Counted from the first letter of the stretch, positions 1-9,357 are shown. The stretch: DNA of 64,000 bases from Mesorhizobium sp. WSM3862 (GCF_002294985.1 NZ_NSGE01000001.1:804733-868732), one strand, 5' to 3'. Notes: a model not told the origin generated them from the sequence alone. Numbers and translations are program-made.

Positions 1-2645
1 GCAGCCTCCTGTTGCGCCTGCTGCTTCAGGTCGCAAGCGCTCGTGAGCCCGAGGTCGCCGCCGTACTGAGCGGGCGTCGGTCGCTTGTCTCGCTTGCCGC
101 GGAACAACGCATCCCGGCGCTTCAGGCGAGCGGCGTGTGGTTCCAGTTGTTGACGATTGCCGACGAGTTGCTTGCCATGCGGGCGCGGCGCGAACTCGAA
201 CAAGGCGCGGGCGCCGACGAGGTGACCGGGTCCTTCGCCAGCGTGGTCGCGCAGATGGCGGCGAACGGCCGCTCGGCGGGGGAAGTCCAGGCCACGCTCG
301 ATGAGCTATGTGTCGGGCCGACCATGACCGCGCACCCCACGGAGGCCAAGCGCGTCACGGTGCTGGAGATCCATCGCCGCATCTATCGCAAGTTGACCGA
401 GCTCGACCAGCCGCGCTGGGCGCCGCGCGAACGCGACCTGTTGGTCGCCGATCTGGAAAGCGAGATCGAGCTTCTGTGGATGACGGGCGAGCTGCGACTT
501 GAGCGCCCGACGGTCGAGGGCGAAATCGCCTGGGGCCTGCACTTCTTTCGCGAAGTCATCTTCGAGGCAACGCCGCAGCTCTACGGCAAGCTTCAAGGCG
601 CGTTCGAGCGTCACTATCCGGGAGAGCCGATCAGAATCCCCTCCTTCATGCGCTATGCCTCGTGGATCGGCGGCGACCGCGACGGCAATCCAAATGTGAC
701 GGCCGCAGTCACCGCTCATGCCCTGGCCGAATACCGCAATATCGCCATAAGCTGGTATCTGACGCAGGTGCAGCGGCTGGTGACGGTGCTCAGCGCCAGC
801 TCCAACGTCATCGACCTGCCGCCGAGCTTCAAGCCGGTGCTGCAAGCCGCGCTTGACAAAAGCGGGCAGGCGCAAGCGATTGCCGCCCGCAACCCCGATG
901 AACCGCTTCGCCAATTCGCTTCGGCCATGCTTGCCCGGCTGGCGGCGACGCGCGACGGCGGCACGGCGGCATATCTCTCGGCGGAAGCGTTTCGTGCCGA
1001 TCTCAACGCACTGTCTTCCGTTCTCGAATCGATCGGTGGGCGCGCGGTCGCCAGGCGCTTCGTCCAGCCTCTCATCTGGCAAGCCGGAAGCTTCGGCTTC
1101 CGTACGGTCTCGCTCGACATCCGGCAGAACTCCGCGGTCGTCAACCGGGTGCTGGCCGAGCTGTTTGCGCTGACAGATCCGGCCGACCCGGTCTCACCCG
1201 GCACGCCGCGATGGTCGGCGCACCTCCGCTCAAGCCTCAGCCAGGGCGAGCAACCGGAGATCGACGCAGGCCGGCTCTCGCCTGAGGCGGCCGAACTGCT
1301 TTCGACATTCTCTGTCATCGCCAGGCACAATTCGGGCGAGGATGCCGACGCCGTTGGCTCGTTCGTGCTCAGCATGACCCGCTCGGCCGACGACCTGCTC
1401 GCGGTGTATCTGCTGGCGCAATATTGCGGACTTTCGACCGCCCCTGGTAGTAGCGGCACGATCAGGCTGCGCATCGTGCCATTGTTCGAGACCATCGCCG
1501 ATCTGCAGGCCGCTCCTGCCGTCCTGAATGATTTGCTCGGTGTTTCGCTGGTGCGGCGGACTGTGCGCGATTTTGGCGCGCGCCAGGAAATCATGCTTGG
1601 CTATTCGGATTCCAACAAGGACGGCGGCTTCCTCGCCTCCAATTGGGAACTGGCGAAAGCACAAAAGCGCCTTGCCGCAATCGGGCGCAAGCACAAGGTC
1701 AGGATCAGTTTCTTTCACGGTCGCGGCGGCTCCGTCAGCCGTGGCGGCGCGCCGACCGGCCGGGCGATCGCGGCGCAGCCGGCGGGCACTGTCGCCGGCA
1801 GAATGCGGGTAACGGAGCAGGGCGAGGTCGTTTCTTCGAAATTCGCCAATCGCGGCACCGGCCTCAACCAGCTCGAGGTTCTCGCCGCCGGCGTTCTGGC
1901 CCACAGTGTCGGATCGCCCGCTGATGTCGGGCCGAAGGAAACGCCGGAGTTCGACGAAGCGCACGAGGCTCTGGCGGGCATGTCGCAGGCATCCTATGCC
2001 CGGTTGATGGCCGAGCCCGGCTTCCTCGATTATTTCAACCAGGCGAGCCCCGTTGCGGAACTGGCGCTGCTGAAGATGGGCTCACGGCCGGATCGCCGTT
2101 TCGGCGCCAGTGGCATTGCCGACCTGCGCGCCATTCCATGGGTGTTCGCCTGGAGCCAGAACCGTCATCTGTTGACCGGCTGGTATGGCATCGGCAGCGC
2201 GCTGAACGCCTTTGTCACGGTGCGCGGCGAGGCCGGGCGCGAGCTTCTGGCCCGCATGTTCGAGCGCTCGCGCTTCTTCCGTCTGATCGTCGACGAGGCC
2301 GAGAAGACGCTCTACCAGTCCGACATGGAGATCGCGCAGCTCTACGCCGGCCTGGTAGCCGACGCCGATGCAGCTTGGCGAATCTACGGCCGCATCGGAG
2401 CCGAATACGAGCTGACGCGACGCCTGATCGGTGACCTCACCGGCGGCGATCTTTCCGCGCGCTTTCCGATGTTCAAGCGGCGTTTCGACAATCTGCGGCG
2501 ACAGATGGACGACATCCACCGCCTGCAGGTCGATCTGCTGCGCGAGGTTCGGACCAGTCCCGGCACGGCGGATCGACGGCGGACGACCGACGCCCTGCTC
2601 GTCTCGATCAATTGCATCTCGGCCGGCCTTGGCTGGACGGGATAG
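1..2645 (+). CDS. ppc: Phosphoenolpyruvate carboxylase, 5' end outside window
   Basis: Cytoplasmic enzyme that adds bicarbonate to phosphoenolpyruvate to give oxaloacetate, refilling the TCA cycle. Family signatures occur in order: TAHPTEAKR (catalytic His and Glu), GGDRDGNP, YSDSNKDGG, FHGRGGSVSRGG and TEQGE. The frame is open to base 1. The first candidate start inside the window, TTG at 12, would put the TAHPTE histidine near residue 108, against 138 in the E. coli enzyme, so some N-terminal residues are probably missing and the true start is upstream. The C-terminus reads GLGWTG; most family members end in NTG, so this end is slightly divergent but still carries a terminal TG. An intrinsic terminator follows at 2682. 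No linked partner gene is visible. Confidence 0.96.
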   Translation, partial: SLLLRLLLQVASAREPEVAAVLSGRRSLVSLAAEQRIPALQASGVWFQLLTIADELLAMRARRELEQGAGADEVTGSFASVVAQMAANGRSAGEVQATLDELCVGPTMTAHPTEAKRVTVLEIHRRIYRKLTELDQPRWAPRERDLLVADLESEIELLWMTGELRLERPTVEGEIAWGLHFFREVIFEATPQLYGKLQGAFERHYPGEPIRIPSFMRYASWIGGDRDGNPNVTAAVTAHALAEYRNIAISWYLTQVQRLVTVLSASSNVIDLPPSFKPVLQAALDKSGQAQAIAARNPDEPLRQFASAMLARLAATRDGGTAAYLSAEAFRADLNALSSVLESIGGRAVARRFVQPLIWQAGSFGFRTVSLDIRQNSAVVNRVLAELFALTDPADPVSPGTPRWSAHLRSSLSQGEQPEIDAGRLSPEAAELLSTFSVIARHNSGEDADAVGSFVLSMTRSADDLLAVYLLAQYCGLSTAPGSSGTIRLRIVPLFETIADLQAAPAVLNDLLGVSLVRRTVRDFGARQEIMLGYSDSNKDGGFLASNWELAKAQKRLAAIGRKHKVRISFFHGRGGSVSRGGAPTGRAIAAQPAGTVAGRMRVTEQGEVVSSKFANRGTGLNQLEVLAAGVLAHSVGSPADVGPKETPEFDEAHEALAGMSQASYARLMAEPGFLDYFNQASPVAELALLKMGSRPDRRFGASGIADLRAIPWVFAWSQNRHLLTGWYGIGSALNAFVTVRGEAGRELLARMFERSRFFRLIVDEAEKTLYQSDMEIAQLYAGLVADADAAWRIYGRIGAEYELTRRLIGDLTGGDLSARFPMFKRRFDNLRRQMDDIHRLQVDLLREVRTSPGTADRRRTTDALLVSINCISAGLGWTG

Positions 2646-2681
2646 GCCCGGTTTTTTTCAGAACGGAAGGGCTTGAAACCC

Positions 2682-2725
2682 AAAGCGGCGGCGCGGTCCG
2701 CAGGATCTGGCGCCGCTTTTGTTTT
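2682..2725 (+). terminator. Intrinsic terminator after ppc
   Basis: A 9-bp stem (AAAGCGGCG at 2682-2690 with CGCCGCTTT at 2711-2719) encloses a 20-base loop and is followed by TGTTTT. It lies 37 bases past the ppc stop and is in the right orientation to end ppc transcription. Confidence 0.6.
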
Positions 2726-2790
2726 GGCCCGCAGAACGTCGGACGCGCCGCCTCACGGGCTCATCCAAGCAGTGCCTTTTTGGGGGAGAA

Positions 2791-2875
2791 TGGTGCGGTC
2801 GAGAAGACTCGAACTTCCACGGGTTGCCCCACAGCGACCTCAACGCTGCGCGTCTACCAATTCCGCCACGACCGC
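2791..2875 (-). tRNA. tRNA-Leu (anticodon GAG)
   Basis: On the minus strand the sequence folds as a class II tRNA. The acceptor stem is GCGGTCG with CGACCGC, the discriminator base is A and CCA is encoded (TGG at 2791-2793). The D arm contains the TGGTAGACGC run, the anticodon stem CAGCG/CGCTG carries loop TTGAGGT (anticodon GAG), and a long variable arm is followed by a T loop TTCGAGT. The length of 85 bases is typical for tRNA-Leu. It reads CTC and CTT leucine codons. The gene stands alone, opposite in strand to ppc and lipB. Confidence 0.96.
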
Positions 2876-2963
2876 ACGTGGTAGGAGCCGGAACCGTCCG
2901 GCCCGGGGCCTGTAGCAAATCGTTTCCGGCGAAACAAGGGTGCCGTGCGGAATATTCGCTAAT

Positions 2964-3008
2964 GCATGTCGCCCAAAAGTGCGTGGCGGTTTTTGGGAGA
3001 CGACATGC
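2964..3008. repeat. Intergenic palindromic repeat element
   Basis: Nested inverted repeat: outer arms GCATGTCG (2964-2971) and CGACATGC (3001-3008), inner arms CCCAAAA (2972-2978) and TTTTGGG (2991-2997). The architecture matches the element at 55323-55373, which has outer arms ending in CATGATG/CATCATG and inner CCGAAAA/TTTTCGG. Such intergenic elements are, to my knowledge, frequent in Mesorhizobium. It sits between tRNA-Leu and lipB. Confidence 0.65.
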
Positions 3009-3114
3009 TCAGACAAAGCTCCTGGCGCAATGCTCCACAGCCTGGACACGGGCCGGGCGAAACTGGACGTTTCAGCCAATTGCCGCCATATGGGGGGAGC
3101 ATCGAGAAAGTTCC

Positions 3115-3858
3115 ATGACAGAACGCAGCCAGATCGCCACGTCGTTCCTGCCCCTTCCCGGTTCGGCGCCGGTCGAGTGGGTCATCGAGCCCGGCCTGAC
3201 GTCTTATCCCGACGCGCTCGCCTTCATGGAATCGCGCGCCGAGGCCATCCGCAATGGCGCTGCCGGCGAGATGGTCTGGCTGGTCGAGCATCCGCCGCTC
3301 TACACCGCCGGCACCAGCGCCCGTATCGAGGACCTCATCGACCCTGACCGCTTTCCGGTCTTTGCCGCGGGACGCGGCGGCGAATACACCTATCACGGCC
3401 CCGGCCAGCGCGTCGCCTATGTCATGCTCGACTTGAAGCGCCGGCGCGAGGATGTTCGCGCCTTCGTTGCCGCGCTCGAAGAGTGGATCATCGGCACGCT
3501 TGCCGCCTTCAACGTGCGCGGCGAGCGCCGCGAGGATCGCGTCGGCGTCTGGGTGGTGCGGCCGGATCGGCCTGCCCTGCCTGACGGCACGCCCGCCGAG
3601 GACAAGATCGCCGCAATCGGCATCAGGCTCAGGCGCTGGGTGAGCTTTCACGGCATTGCCATCAATGTCGAGCCGGAGCTTTCCCACTTCGGCGGCATCG
3701 TGCCCTGCGGCGTTTCGGACCATGGCGTGACCAGCCTCGTCGATCTCGGCCTTCCGGTCACCATGGCCGATCTCGATCTCGCGCTGAAATCCGCCTTCGA
3801 GGACGTGTTCGGGCCTGCCGCGGCCCCGGTCGCCGAGCCGGCCCGAAAGGCAGGGTAA
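3115..3858 (+). CDS. lipB: Lipoyl(octanoyl) transferase LipB
   Basis: Transfers octanoate from octanoyl-ACP to the lipoyl domains of 2-oxoacid dehydrogenases and the glycine cleavage H protein, the first step of lipoate assembly. The 247-residue product has the LipB motif [12 protein letters not shown], the lysine segment KIAAIGIR and the catalytic cysteine in [11 protein letters not shown]. The frame is open further upstream, into the tRNA-Leu region, but the ATG at 3115 begins the first family-like sequence ([11 protein letters not shown]) and gives the usual length. The gene ends 10 bases from the convergent M50 protease gene. No lipA is adjacent. Confidence 0.95.
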   Translation: MTERSQIATSFLPLPGSAPVEWVIEPGLTSYPDALAFMESRAEAIRNGAAGEMVWLVEHPPLYTAGTSARIEDLIDPDRFPVFAAGRGGEYTYHGPGQRVAYVMLDLKRRREDVRAFVAALEEWIIGTLAAFNVRGERREDRVGVWVVRPDRPALPDGTPAEDKIAAIGIRLRRWVSFHGIAINVEPELSHFGGIVPCGVSDHGVTSLVDLGLPVTMADLDLALKSAFEDVFGPAAAPVAEPARKAG

Positions 3859-3868
3859 TCCGGCGCGG

Positions 3869-5119
3869 CTACATCAGTTGCGCGGAGGCCCAGAGCACGC
3901 CATAGCCGTGAATGGAAAAGACCGCCAGCAGCGCGCCGGCCATGGCCAGGCGATCGAAGGCGTGGATCGGCTTCAGCTCGTGACGCGGTTTCACGCCGCT
4001 GCCGACCGTGAGCAGGCTGAGGACCGAGAACACCGCGCCGGCGACGAGCAGGAAGCTTGGCGAGAAGCCGGCGCGCCAGCCGAGCGCCAGCAACGCGAAC
4101 AGCAGCAGGAAGGAGGCCAGCGCCAGCGCGATCGGGCCCGGGCAGATTTGGCGCAGCACTTGGCCGCCGTCGAACTTCCACACCGGCACCAGATTGGCGA
4201 TGTTGAACAGCGACGCGCAGCCGGCAAGCGTCGCCAGCAGCACTGCCGCCGAGCGGTGTCCTTCGCTGCCGGCAAGGCCGCTGGCGGCGATCAGCAGAGG
4301 CACCAGGAAAGCGGAGAAGCCCGCCCCCATCAGCGCCACGAAGGCGACCTCGAAGCGGCTGTCATACGGCCTGCCGCCCATGGCGATACCGCCGAGCAAC
4401 GGAATGAAGATCATGCGCACCCGGCGATGCCCCGTCAGGCGGAATGCCGCCATGTGGCCAAGCTCGTGCAGCGCCACCACCGAAGTTAGGATGACAGCCA
4501 ACGCCAGTCCCCCGAGGTTGAGGCCGAAGAACGGCCACAGGATGAAGGCCGAAAGCACGGCAAAGCCTATCTGGCTCACCGGATGCTCGAACCAGCCGCC
4601 CGTGCGATACGTTCCGGTTCTCGCCCAGACCTGCAACTTGGCGAGCTCGCGGCGCATGGCGAAGTAGCGGAAGATCAGGAAGGCGACGCCGCGATAGCGG
4701 TCGGTTTGCGTGAGCGTAACGCGCGTCGCATCGCCTTCGGGCGCGAGCGCGGTGGTTTCGCGATAGTCGGCCCAGAACGAGGGATCGAGAGCCGTGTCCT
4801 CAACGACGCGCATCGAGAAACGGCTGCCTTCCACCACATCGTCGAGCCGCGCCTTGCGTTCGATCGGCCGCCCGTCGCGCCCTTCCCAGGACAGCTTGAT
4901 CGACGTCGTCCCCTCGCCGTCCATGGGTTCGGCAGAGAGGATTTCACCGGACCAGCCGGCGTCGCTGCCGAACGGCCACAGCGCCTGCCAGAGGCGATTC
5001 CGGCCAGCCTCGATCACGCGGCTGACCGTAACCGTGCGCAGCCCGAGCGGCACCGTCATCAAGAGAAAGATGAGTCCGAGATTTCCGGCCACGAGTGTGA
5101 CCGTGGCGATGACCGACAC
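3869..5119 (-). CDS. SRPBCC-domain / M50 site-2-protease fusion membrane protein
   Basis: A 416-residue membrane protein. Residue 1-25 is a transmembrane or signal-anchor helix. Residues about 30-165 look like a SRPBCC (START/polyketide-cyclase-like) ligand-binding fold. Residues about 180-410 hold several hydrophobic helices with the zinc metalloprotease motif HELGH (218-222) and the second M50 motif NLVPVWKFDGG (309-319), whose aspartate is the third zinc ligand. Both motifs are intact, so an active intramembrane protease is likely; the substrate is unknown. It lacks the PDZ domain of RseP. The start is a GTG at 5119 with GGGAG 8 bases upstream. The same-strand neighbour upstream is the LexA-linked 28-residue peptide, 135 bases away. 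Confidence 0.8.
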   Translation of the reverse strand: MSVIATVTLVAGNLGLIFLLMTVPLGLRTVTVSRVIEAGRNRLWQALWPFGSDAGWSGEILSAEPMDGEGTTSIKLSWEGRDGRPIERKARLDDVVEGSRFSMRVVEDTALDPSFWADYRETTALAPEGDATRVTLTQTDRYRGVAFLIFRYFAMRRELAKLQVWARTGTYRTGGWFEHPVSQIGFAVLSAFILWPFFGLNLGGLALAVILTSVVALHELGHMAAFRLTGHRRVRMIFIPLLGGIAMGGRPYDSRFEVAFVALMGAGFSAFLVPLLIAASGLAGSEGHRSAAVLLATLAGCASLFNIANLVPVWKFDGGQVLRQICPGPIALALASFLLLFALLALGWRAGFSPSFLLVAGAVFSVLSLLTVGSGVKPRHELKPIHAFDRLAMAGALLAVFSIHGYGVLWASAQLM

Positions 5120-5254
5120 TGCCCTTACTCCCTGTCTTTGCGAGGCAAGCTAGCGGGGGTGCGGCCAAGAAAAGCTTAACAATGGGCGGGCTCGTGCCCG
5201 TCCCAAACAGAGAGCGGACCCTTCATCCGCCCAAGGCGGCGGCCAGCCGCCTGC

Positions 5255-5341
5255 TCACATGGCGCCAATCCAGATCGCCATGGAAATGAGAAAGGTGCTC
5301 ATGCAGACCAGCGAGACGACATCCTGAACCAGATCGGCCAT
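5255..5341 (-). CDS. 28-residue single-span membrane peptide under a LexA box
   Basis: An ORF of 28 codons plus TGA, starting at ATG 5341 with a strong Shine-Dalgarno (AGGAGAG, 7 bases upstream). The peptide begins MADLVQDVVSLV, continues with a hydrophobic stretch (CMSTFLISMAIWIGAM) and ends there, giving a short acidic head and one membrane-length helix. A LexA box (GTTC-N7-GTTC) and a TTGACA -35 element lie directly upstream, so it should be induced by DNA damage. In Caulobacter the SOS gene sidA encodes a 29-residue inner-membrane peptide that blocks FtsW/FtsN-dependent division. Size, topology and control match here, but homology is not shown. The following gene on this strand is the M50 protease. 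Confidence 0.75.
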   Translation of the reverse strand: MADLVQDVVSLVCMSTFLISMAIWIGAM

Positions 5342-5373
5342 AACTCTCTCCTGTTGTTAATATGTTCGCATTT

Positions 5374-5397
5374 GTTCTAATTTTGTTCGAATGTCAA
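5374..5397 (-). promoter_or_regulatory. SOS promoter with alphaproteobacterial LexA box
   Basis: On the minus strand, TTGACA (5392-5397) is a perfect -35 element. It is followed within the spacer by GAAC-AAAATTA-GAAC (5374-5388), the direct-repeat LexA operator of alphaproteobacteria. The -10 is less clear (CAAATG or ACAAAT near 5370). A third GTTC half-site occurs at 5364-5367. The box would occlude RNA polymerase at the promoter of the 28-residue peptide. Between this site and lolD (5398-5626) I see no gene. Confidence 0.75.
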
Positions 5398-5626
5398 CGA
5401 TCGAAGAACGGCATGCCGAGTGAATTCAGGCGATCCGTTTGGGCACGGTTAAGGAAAGGTTGACGAGACGATAGGCTCTTTTGAGCGCGCGGAGGGCAAG
5501 TCGAGATCAGGCCGAGCCGAGGATGGCGCTTTTGAGAACCGGAACGGCGGGTACTTATTCGTAGGTGAGTACGGAAGCGCAGAAGCTGCGGTCGACAGGC
5601 CGGCCTCAGCCTACTATCGGCTTGCC

Positions 5627-6307
5627 TTAAAGCGGCACCACCTTGCCTTCTGCCAGCGTCACCCGCCGGTCCATGCGCGAGGCCAGCTCGTGATTGTGGG
5701 TGGCGATCAGCGCCGCCAGCCCCGACTGCCTGACCAGCGCCTCCAGCGCATCGAACACGTAAGAGGCGGTGGCCGGGTCGAGATTGCCGGTAGGCTCGTC
5801 GGCCAGCAGCACCAGCGGCGCGTTGGCGACCGCGCGCGCGATCGCCACGCGCTGCTGCTCGCCGCCGGATAGCTCGGCCGGCCGGTGCTGTGCCCGCTTG
5901 CCGATCTGCATGTAGTCGAGAAGCTGCGCCGCCCGCTCGGATGCCTCCTTGCGGCCGAGCCCCTTGATCAGCTGCGGCATCATGATGTTTTCGAGCGCGG
6001 AGAACTCCGGCAGCAGATGATGGAACTGGTAGACGAAGCCGACATCGTTGCGGCGGATAGCGGTGCGCTCGTCATCCGACAGCCGGCCACAGGCGCGGCC
6101 GCTGAGGATCACGTCGCCGGCGTCCGGCCGCTCGAGCAGCCCCGCCGTATGCAGCAGCGTCGACTTGCCGGTGCCCGACGGCGCCACCAGCGCCACCATC
6201 TCGCCACGCCTGAGCGAGAAGTCGGCGCCGTTCAGAATTGTCAGCTTGCGCGGCCCCTGGACATAGTGCCGCTCGACGCCCTTAAGCTCGATAATGGCTT
6301 CGGCCAT
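5627..6307 (-). CDS. lolD: Lipoprotein-releasing system ATPase LolD
   Basis: ATP-binding subunit of the inner-membrane Lol exporter, which extracts outer-membrane lipoproteins and hands them to LolA. The 226-residue protein has Walker A APSGTGKS, signature LSGGEQQR, Walker B LVLLADEP and switch His in ATHNHE. The ATG at 6307 overlaps the lolC stop as TGATG; a GTG three bases earlier is also possible. GAGG lies 8 bases before the ATG. It is the last gene of the proS-lolC-lolD unit. The only Walker A oddity is AP in place of the usual GP. Confidence 0.94.
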   Translation of the reverse strand: MAEAIIELKGVERHYVQGPRKLTILNGADFSLRRGEMVALVAPSGTGKSTLLHTAGLLERPDAGDVILSGRACGRLSDDERTAIRRNDVGFVYQFHHLLPEFSALENIMMPQLIKGLGRKEASERAAQLLDYMQIGKRAQHRPAELSGGEQQRVAIARAVANAPLVLLADEPTGNLDPATASYVFDALEALVRQSGLAALIATHNHELASRMDRRVTLAEGKVVPL

Positions 6308-7590
6308 CACTCGTACCTCAAGGCTTCGACCGGATCGAGCCGGGCTGCCCGCCAGGCCGGAAACACCGTGGCCAGGAAAGACAGGGTGAGCGCCATGATG
6401 ACGACATAGGTGGTCTCGCGCGGGTCCATCTTCGCAGGCAACTGGCTGAGGAAATAGAGCTCGGGATTGAACAGGATCCTGCCGGTCATCCAGGAGAAGA
6501 ACTGGCGGATCGATTCGATGTTGAGGCAGATGACGACGCCGAGCAGCACGCCGGCGATAGTGCCGGTGACCCCGATCGCAGCCCCCGTCATCAGGAAAAT
6601 GCGCAGGATCGCGCCGCGCGACGCGCCCATGGTGCGCAGGATCGCGATGTCGTGGCCCTTGTCCTTCACCAGCATGATGAGGCCGGAGATGATGTTGAGC
6701 GCCGCCACCAGCACGATCAGCGTGAGAATCATGAACATGACGTTGCGCTCGACCTGCAGCGCCGAGAAGAAGGTCTCGTTGCGCTGGCGCCAGTCGACGA
6801 GGTCGACCGGCCGCTGCGCCGCCTGCTCGACCAACGGCTTCAGCGCATCCACATTGTCCGGATTGTCGACATAGATCTCGATGGTCTGCGCCCGTCCGTC
6901 CATGTTGAAATAGAGCTGGGCTTCCGAAAACGGCATGTAGACGATCGAGCTGTCATATTCCGACATGCCGACCTCGAAGATCGCCGCCACCTTGTAGCCC
7001 TTCATGCGCGGCGTGGTGCCAAGCGGGGTAACGTCGCCTTCGGGTGAGATCAGCGTGATGGTGTCGCCGAGCACCAGCCCGAGATTCTCGGCCATGCGCT
7101 TGCCGATCGCCACGCCATCGCCGGTGTCGAAACCGTCGAGCGTGCCCTGCTTGATGTTGCTGGACACAATCGAGATCTTGTTGAGATCCTCGGCGCGAAT
7201 GCCGCGCACCAGCGCGCCGGTGCCGCCGCCGACATTGCCTTGCGCCAGCACCTGCCCGTCGATCAGCGGGATAGCGTATTTGACGCCGGCAACGCCGTTG
7301 ATGCGGCTCGCCACCTGCGCATAGTCCTCCAGCGGCGAATCGAGCGGCTGCACGATCAGATGGCCGTTGACGCCGAGGATGCGGGTGAGCAGCTCGGCGC
7401 GAAAACCGTTCATCACTGCCATGACGACGATCAGCGTGGCGACGCCCAGCATGATGCCGAGGAACGAGATCGAGGCGATGACCGAGATCACCGTCTCCTT
7501 GCGCCGCGAACGCAGGTAGCGCCACGCCACCATGCGCTCGAAGCCTGAAAAGGCGCCTGCCGGCGATCGAGCTGCAGCCGCCTCGCCCAT
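6307..7590 (-). CDS. lolC: Lipoprotein-releasing ABC transporter permease (LolC/LolE family)
   Basis: Inner-membrane permease partner of LolD for lipoprotein release. The product has about 427 residues: an N-terminal transmembrane helix after the [13 protein letters not shown] segment, a large periplasmic MacB-like domain (about 70-270) and three C-terminal helices of the FtsX type. Only one permease gene is present, so the complex is probably a homodimer (LolF-like) rather than LolCE. The ATG at 7590 overlaps the proS stop as TGATG; an upstream GTG at 7593 is possible. The gene is translationally coupled to proS and lolD. Confidence 0.92.
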   Translation of the reverse strand: MGEAAAARSPAGAFSGFERMVAWRYLRSRRKETVISVIASISFLGIMLGVATLIVVMAVMNGFRAELLTRILGVNGHLIVQPLDSPLEDYAQVASRINGVAGVKYAIPLIDGQVLAQGNVGGGTGALVRGIRAEDLNKISIVSSNIKQGTLDGFDTGDGVAIGKRMAENLGLVLGDTITLISPEGDVTPLGTTPRMKGYKVAAIFEVGMSEYDSSIVYMPFSEAQLYFNMDGRAQTIEIYVDNPDNVDALKPLVEQAAQRPVDLVDWRQRNETFFSALQVERNVMFMILTLIVLVAALNIISGLIMLVKDKGHDIAILRTMGASRGAILRIFLMTGAAIGVTGTIAGVLLGVVICLNIESIRQFFSWMTGRILFNPELYFLSQLPAKMDPRETTYVVIMALTLSFLATVFPAWRAARLDPVEALRYE

Positions 7591-8915
7591 CACGCGATAC
7601 CCAAGCGTTTCTGGGCCTCCGCGATCGGCAGCGTCTCGCGCTCGCCGCTCCGGCGGTTCTTGATCTCGACCTCGCCGCTAGCCACCCCGCGCGGTCCGAC
7701 GATCACCTGCCAGGGCAGGCCGATCAGGTCGGCGGTTGCGAACTTGCCGCCCGGCCGCTGGTCGGTGTCGTCATAAAGCACGTCCTTGCCGGCCGAGGTC
7801 AGCGCTGCGTAGAGCTCGTCGCAGACGCGGTCGCATTCGGCGTCGCCGACCTTCATGTTGATCAGACCGATATCGAACGGCGCGACCGCTTCCGGCCAAA
7901 TGATGCCGTTCTCGTCATGGCTCGCCTCAATGATCGCCGCGACCAGCCGCGACGGGCCGATGCCGTAGGAGCCGCCCGAAGCATAATGGTCCTTGCCGTC
8001 GGGACCGGTGACCTTCGCGTTCATCGGCTTCGAATACTTCTCGCCGAAATGGAAGATATGGCCGACCTCGATGCCGCGCGCCGAGAGCCTCTCGCCTTCG
8101 GGCACCTTCTCCCATGCCGCTTCGTCATGCATCTCGTCGGTGGCGGCGTAAGGAGTCGTCCATTTCGTCACGATGCCGCCGATCTCGGCATCGTTGGAAA
8201 AGTTCGTGTCCGCGCCGGGCACGTCGAGCGAGAGATAGGCGCGGTCGCAAAACACCTGGCTCTCGCCGGTCTCGGCCAGGATGATGAACTCGTGGCTGAG
8301 GTCGCCGCCGATCGGGCCGGTATCGGCGCGCATCGGAATGGCCTGCAGGCCCATGCGCGTGAACGTCCTCAAGTATGAGACGAACATGCGGTTATAGGCG
8401 GCTCTCGCGCCTTCAAAATCGAGATCGAAGGAGTAAGCGTCCTTCATCAGGAACTCGCGCGAGCGCATCACGCCGAAGCGGGGCCGCACCTCGTCGCGGA
8501 ACTTCCACTGGATGTGATAGAGGTTGAGCGGCAGGTCCTTGTAGGACTTGACGTAGGCGCGGAAGATCTCGGTGACCATTTCCTCATTGGTCGGACCATA
8601 GAGCATGTCGCGGTCCTGCCGGTCCTTGATGCGCAGCATCTCCTTGCCGTAGTCATTGTAACGACCGCTCTCGCGCCACAGATCCGCCGACTGGATCGTC
8701 GGCATCAGGATTTCCAGCGCGCCGGCTCGGTTCTGCTCCTCGCGGATGATCTGGCAGACCTTGTCCAGCACGCGCTTGCCGAGCGGCAGCCAGGAGAAGC
8801 TGCCCTGCCCCTGCTGGCGGATCATGCCGGCGCGCAGCATCAGCCGATGCGAGACGATTTCGGCCTCACGGGGGTTTTCTTTGAGAATGGGCAGGAAGTA
8901 GCGCGACAAACGCAT
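7590..8915 (-). CDS. proS: Prolyl-tRNA synthetase, short alphaproteobacterial form
   Basis: Charges tRNA-Pro with proline. The 441-residue protein starts [13 protein letters not shown], with class II motifs in the catalytic half and an anticodon-binding domain at the C-terminus (about 340-441; [24 protein letters not shown]). E. coli ProRS has 572 residues. The missing part is the insertion (editing) domain, as is usual in alphaproteobacteria, so Ala-tRNA-Pro should be cleared by a free-standing ProXp-ala enzyme encoded elsewhere. The frame is open upstream to 9185, but the ATG at 8915 matches the family N-terminus. The Shine-Dalgarno is weak. Confidence 0.95.
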   Translation of the reverse strand: MRLSRYFLPILKENPREAEIVSHRLMLRAGMIRQQGQGSFSWLPLGKRVLDKVCQIIREEQNRAGALEILMPTIQSADLWRESGRYNDYGKEMLRIKDRQDRDMLYGPTNEEMVTEIFRAYVKSYKDLPLNLYHIQWKFRDEVRPRFGVMRSREFLMKDAYSFDLDFEGARAAYNRMFVSYLRTFTRMGLQAIPMRADTGPIGGDLSHEFIILAETGESQVFCDRAYLSLDVPGADTNFSNDAEIGGIVTKWTTPYAATDEMHDEAAWEKVPEGERLSARGIEVGHIFHFGEKYSKPMNAKVTGPDGKDHYASGGSYGIGPSRLVAAIIEASHDENGIIWPEAVAPFDIGLINMKVGDAECDRVCDELYAALTSAGKDVLYDDTDQRPGGKFATADLIGLPWQVIVGPRGVASGEVEIKNRRSGERETLPIAEAQKRLGIA

Positions 8916-9207
8916 GGAGTGGTCCGTGAATGAAAAAATGGCGGCGCGGGGAATCGGCGCAACCGAGGCTGCTTGCCCGGGCTTCATAGCCATTTCATGA
9001 CCGAATGGAAACCCGAGCGCTCCAAAGTGTTGCGGCGTTCTGCGCATGATCAAAAGGGCCCGTTTTGGCCACCAAAGTGCCGCATCTGGCCTTTTGATCG
9101 ATTCACAAGCAAGCCCTGCCCCACTATTGTGCAGTGCAGCACGATATTGCCTATTTGGGGGCAAAATTCTTCGTGACATTTTCACCTGCCTTGGTCTAGT
9201 GTGCGCC

Positions 9208-9357
9208 GATAACCGAGAGGGCGGAGAAAAATCTGCTCTCCTACGCGGTCAAAGTCTTGGGAGGATGCGATCTAGGCGCGGTTACTCGCTGCCGCCGGAC
9301 ACCGGAAACAGATCGGACGCGTTTAAATTGCAAGGCCTCGTGCCTTGCATTTTTTTT
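9208..9357 (+). ncRNA. Candidate small RNA ending in an intrinsic terminator
   Basis: In the 577-base gap between proS and the DUF1467 gene, the plus strand has a promoter-like pair (GTGACA at 9173-9178, 17-base spacer, CTAGTG at 9196-9201). It also has a hairpin GAGGGCGGA/TCTGCTCTC at 9217-9240 with a GAAAAA loop, and a strong terminator at 9329-9357. The implied transcript is about 150 bases. No convincing ORF with a well-spaced Shine-Dalgarno lies inside it. It is antisense-oriented to both flanking genes. I cannot assign a family. The rest of the gap (8916-9172) shows nothing I can name. Confidence 0.4.
9329..9357 (+). terminator. Intrinsic terminator of the candidate sRNA
   Basis: Perfect 8-bp stem TGCAAGGC (9329-9336) / GCCTTGCA (9342-9349) with loop CTCGT, followed by eight T residues (9350-9357). 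No plus-strand protein gene lies upstream for it to serve. Confidence 0.8.

Noticed and set aside
12..14. TTG at 12 as the real start of ppc
   Set aside because: The upstream codons are also open and the known N-terminal part of PEP carboxylase would be shortened; the gene is more likely cut by the window edge.
2719..3114. Upstream extension of lipB by 132 codons
   Set aside because: It would run through tRNA-Leu and a palindromic repeat, and gives non-family sequence; ATG 3115 fits LipB.
5398..5626. Possible dnaE or dnaE remnant next to lolD, an arrangement I expected from other Rhizobiales
   Set aside because: The gap has no coding signal and no recognisable dnaE sequence.
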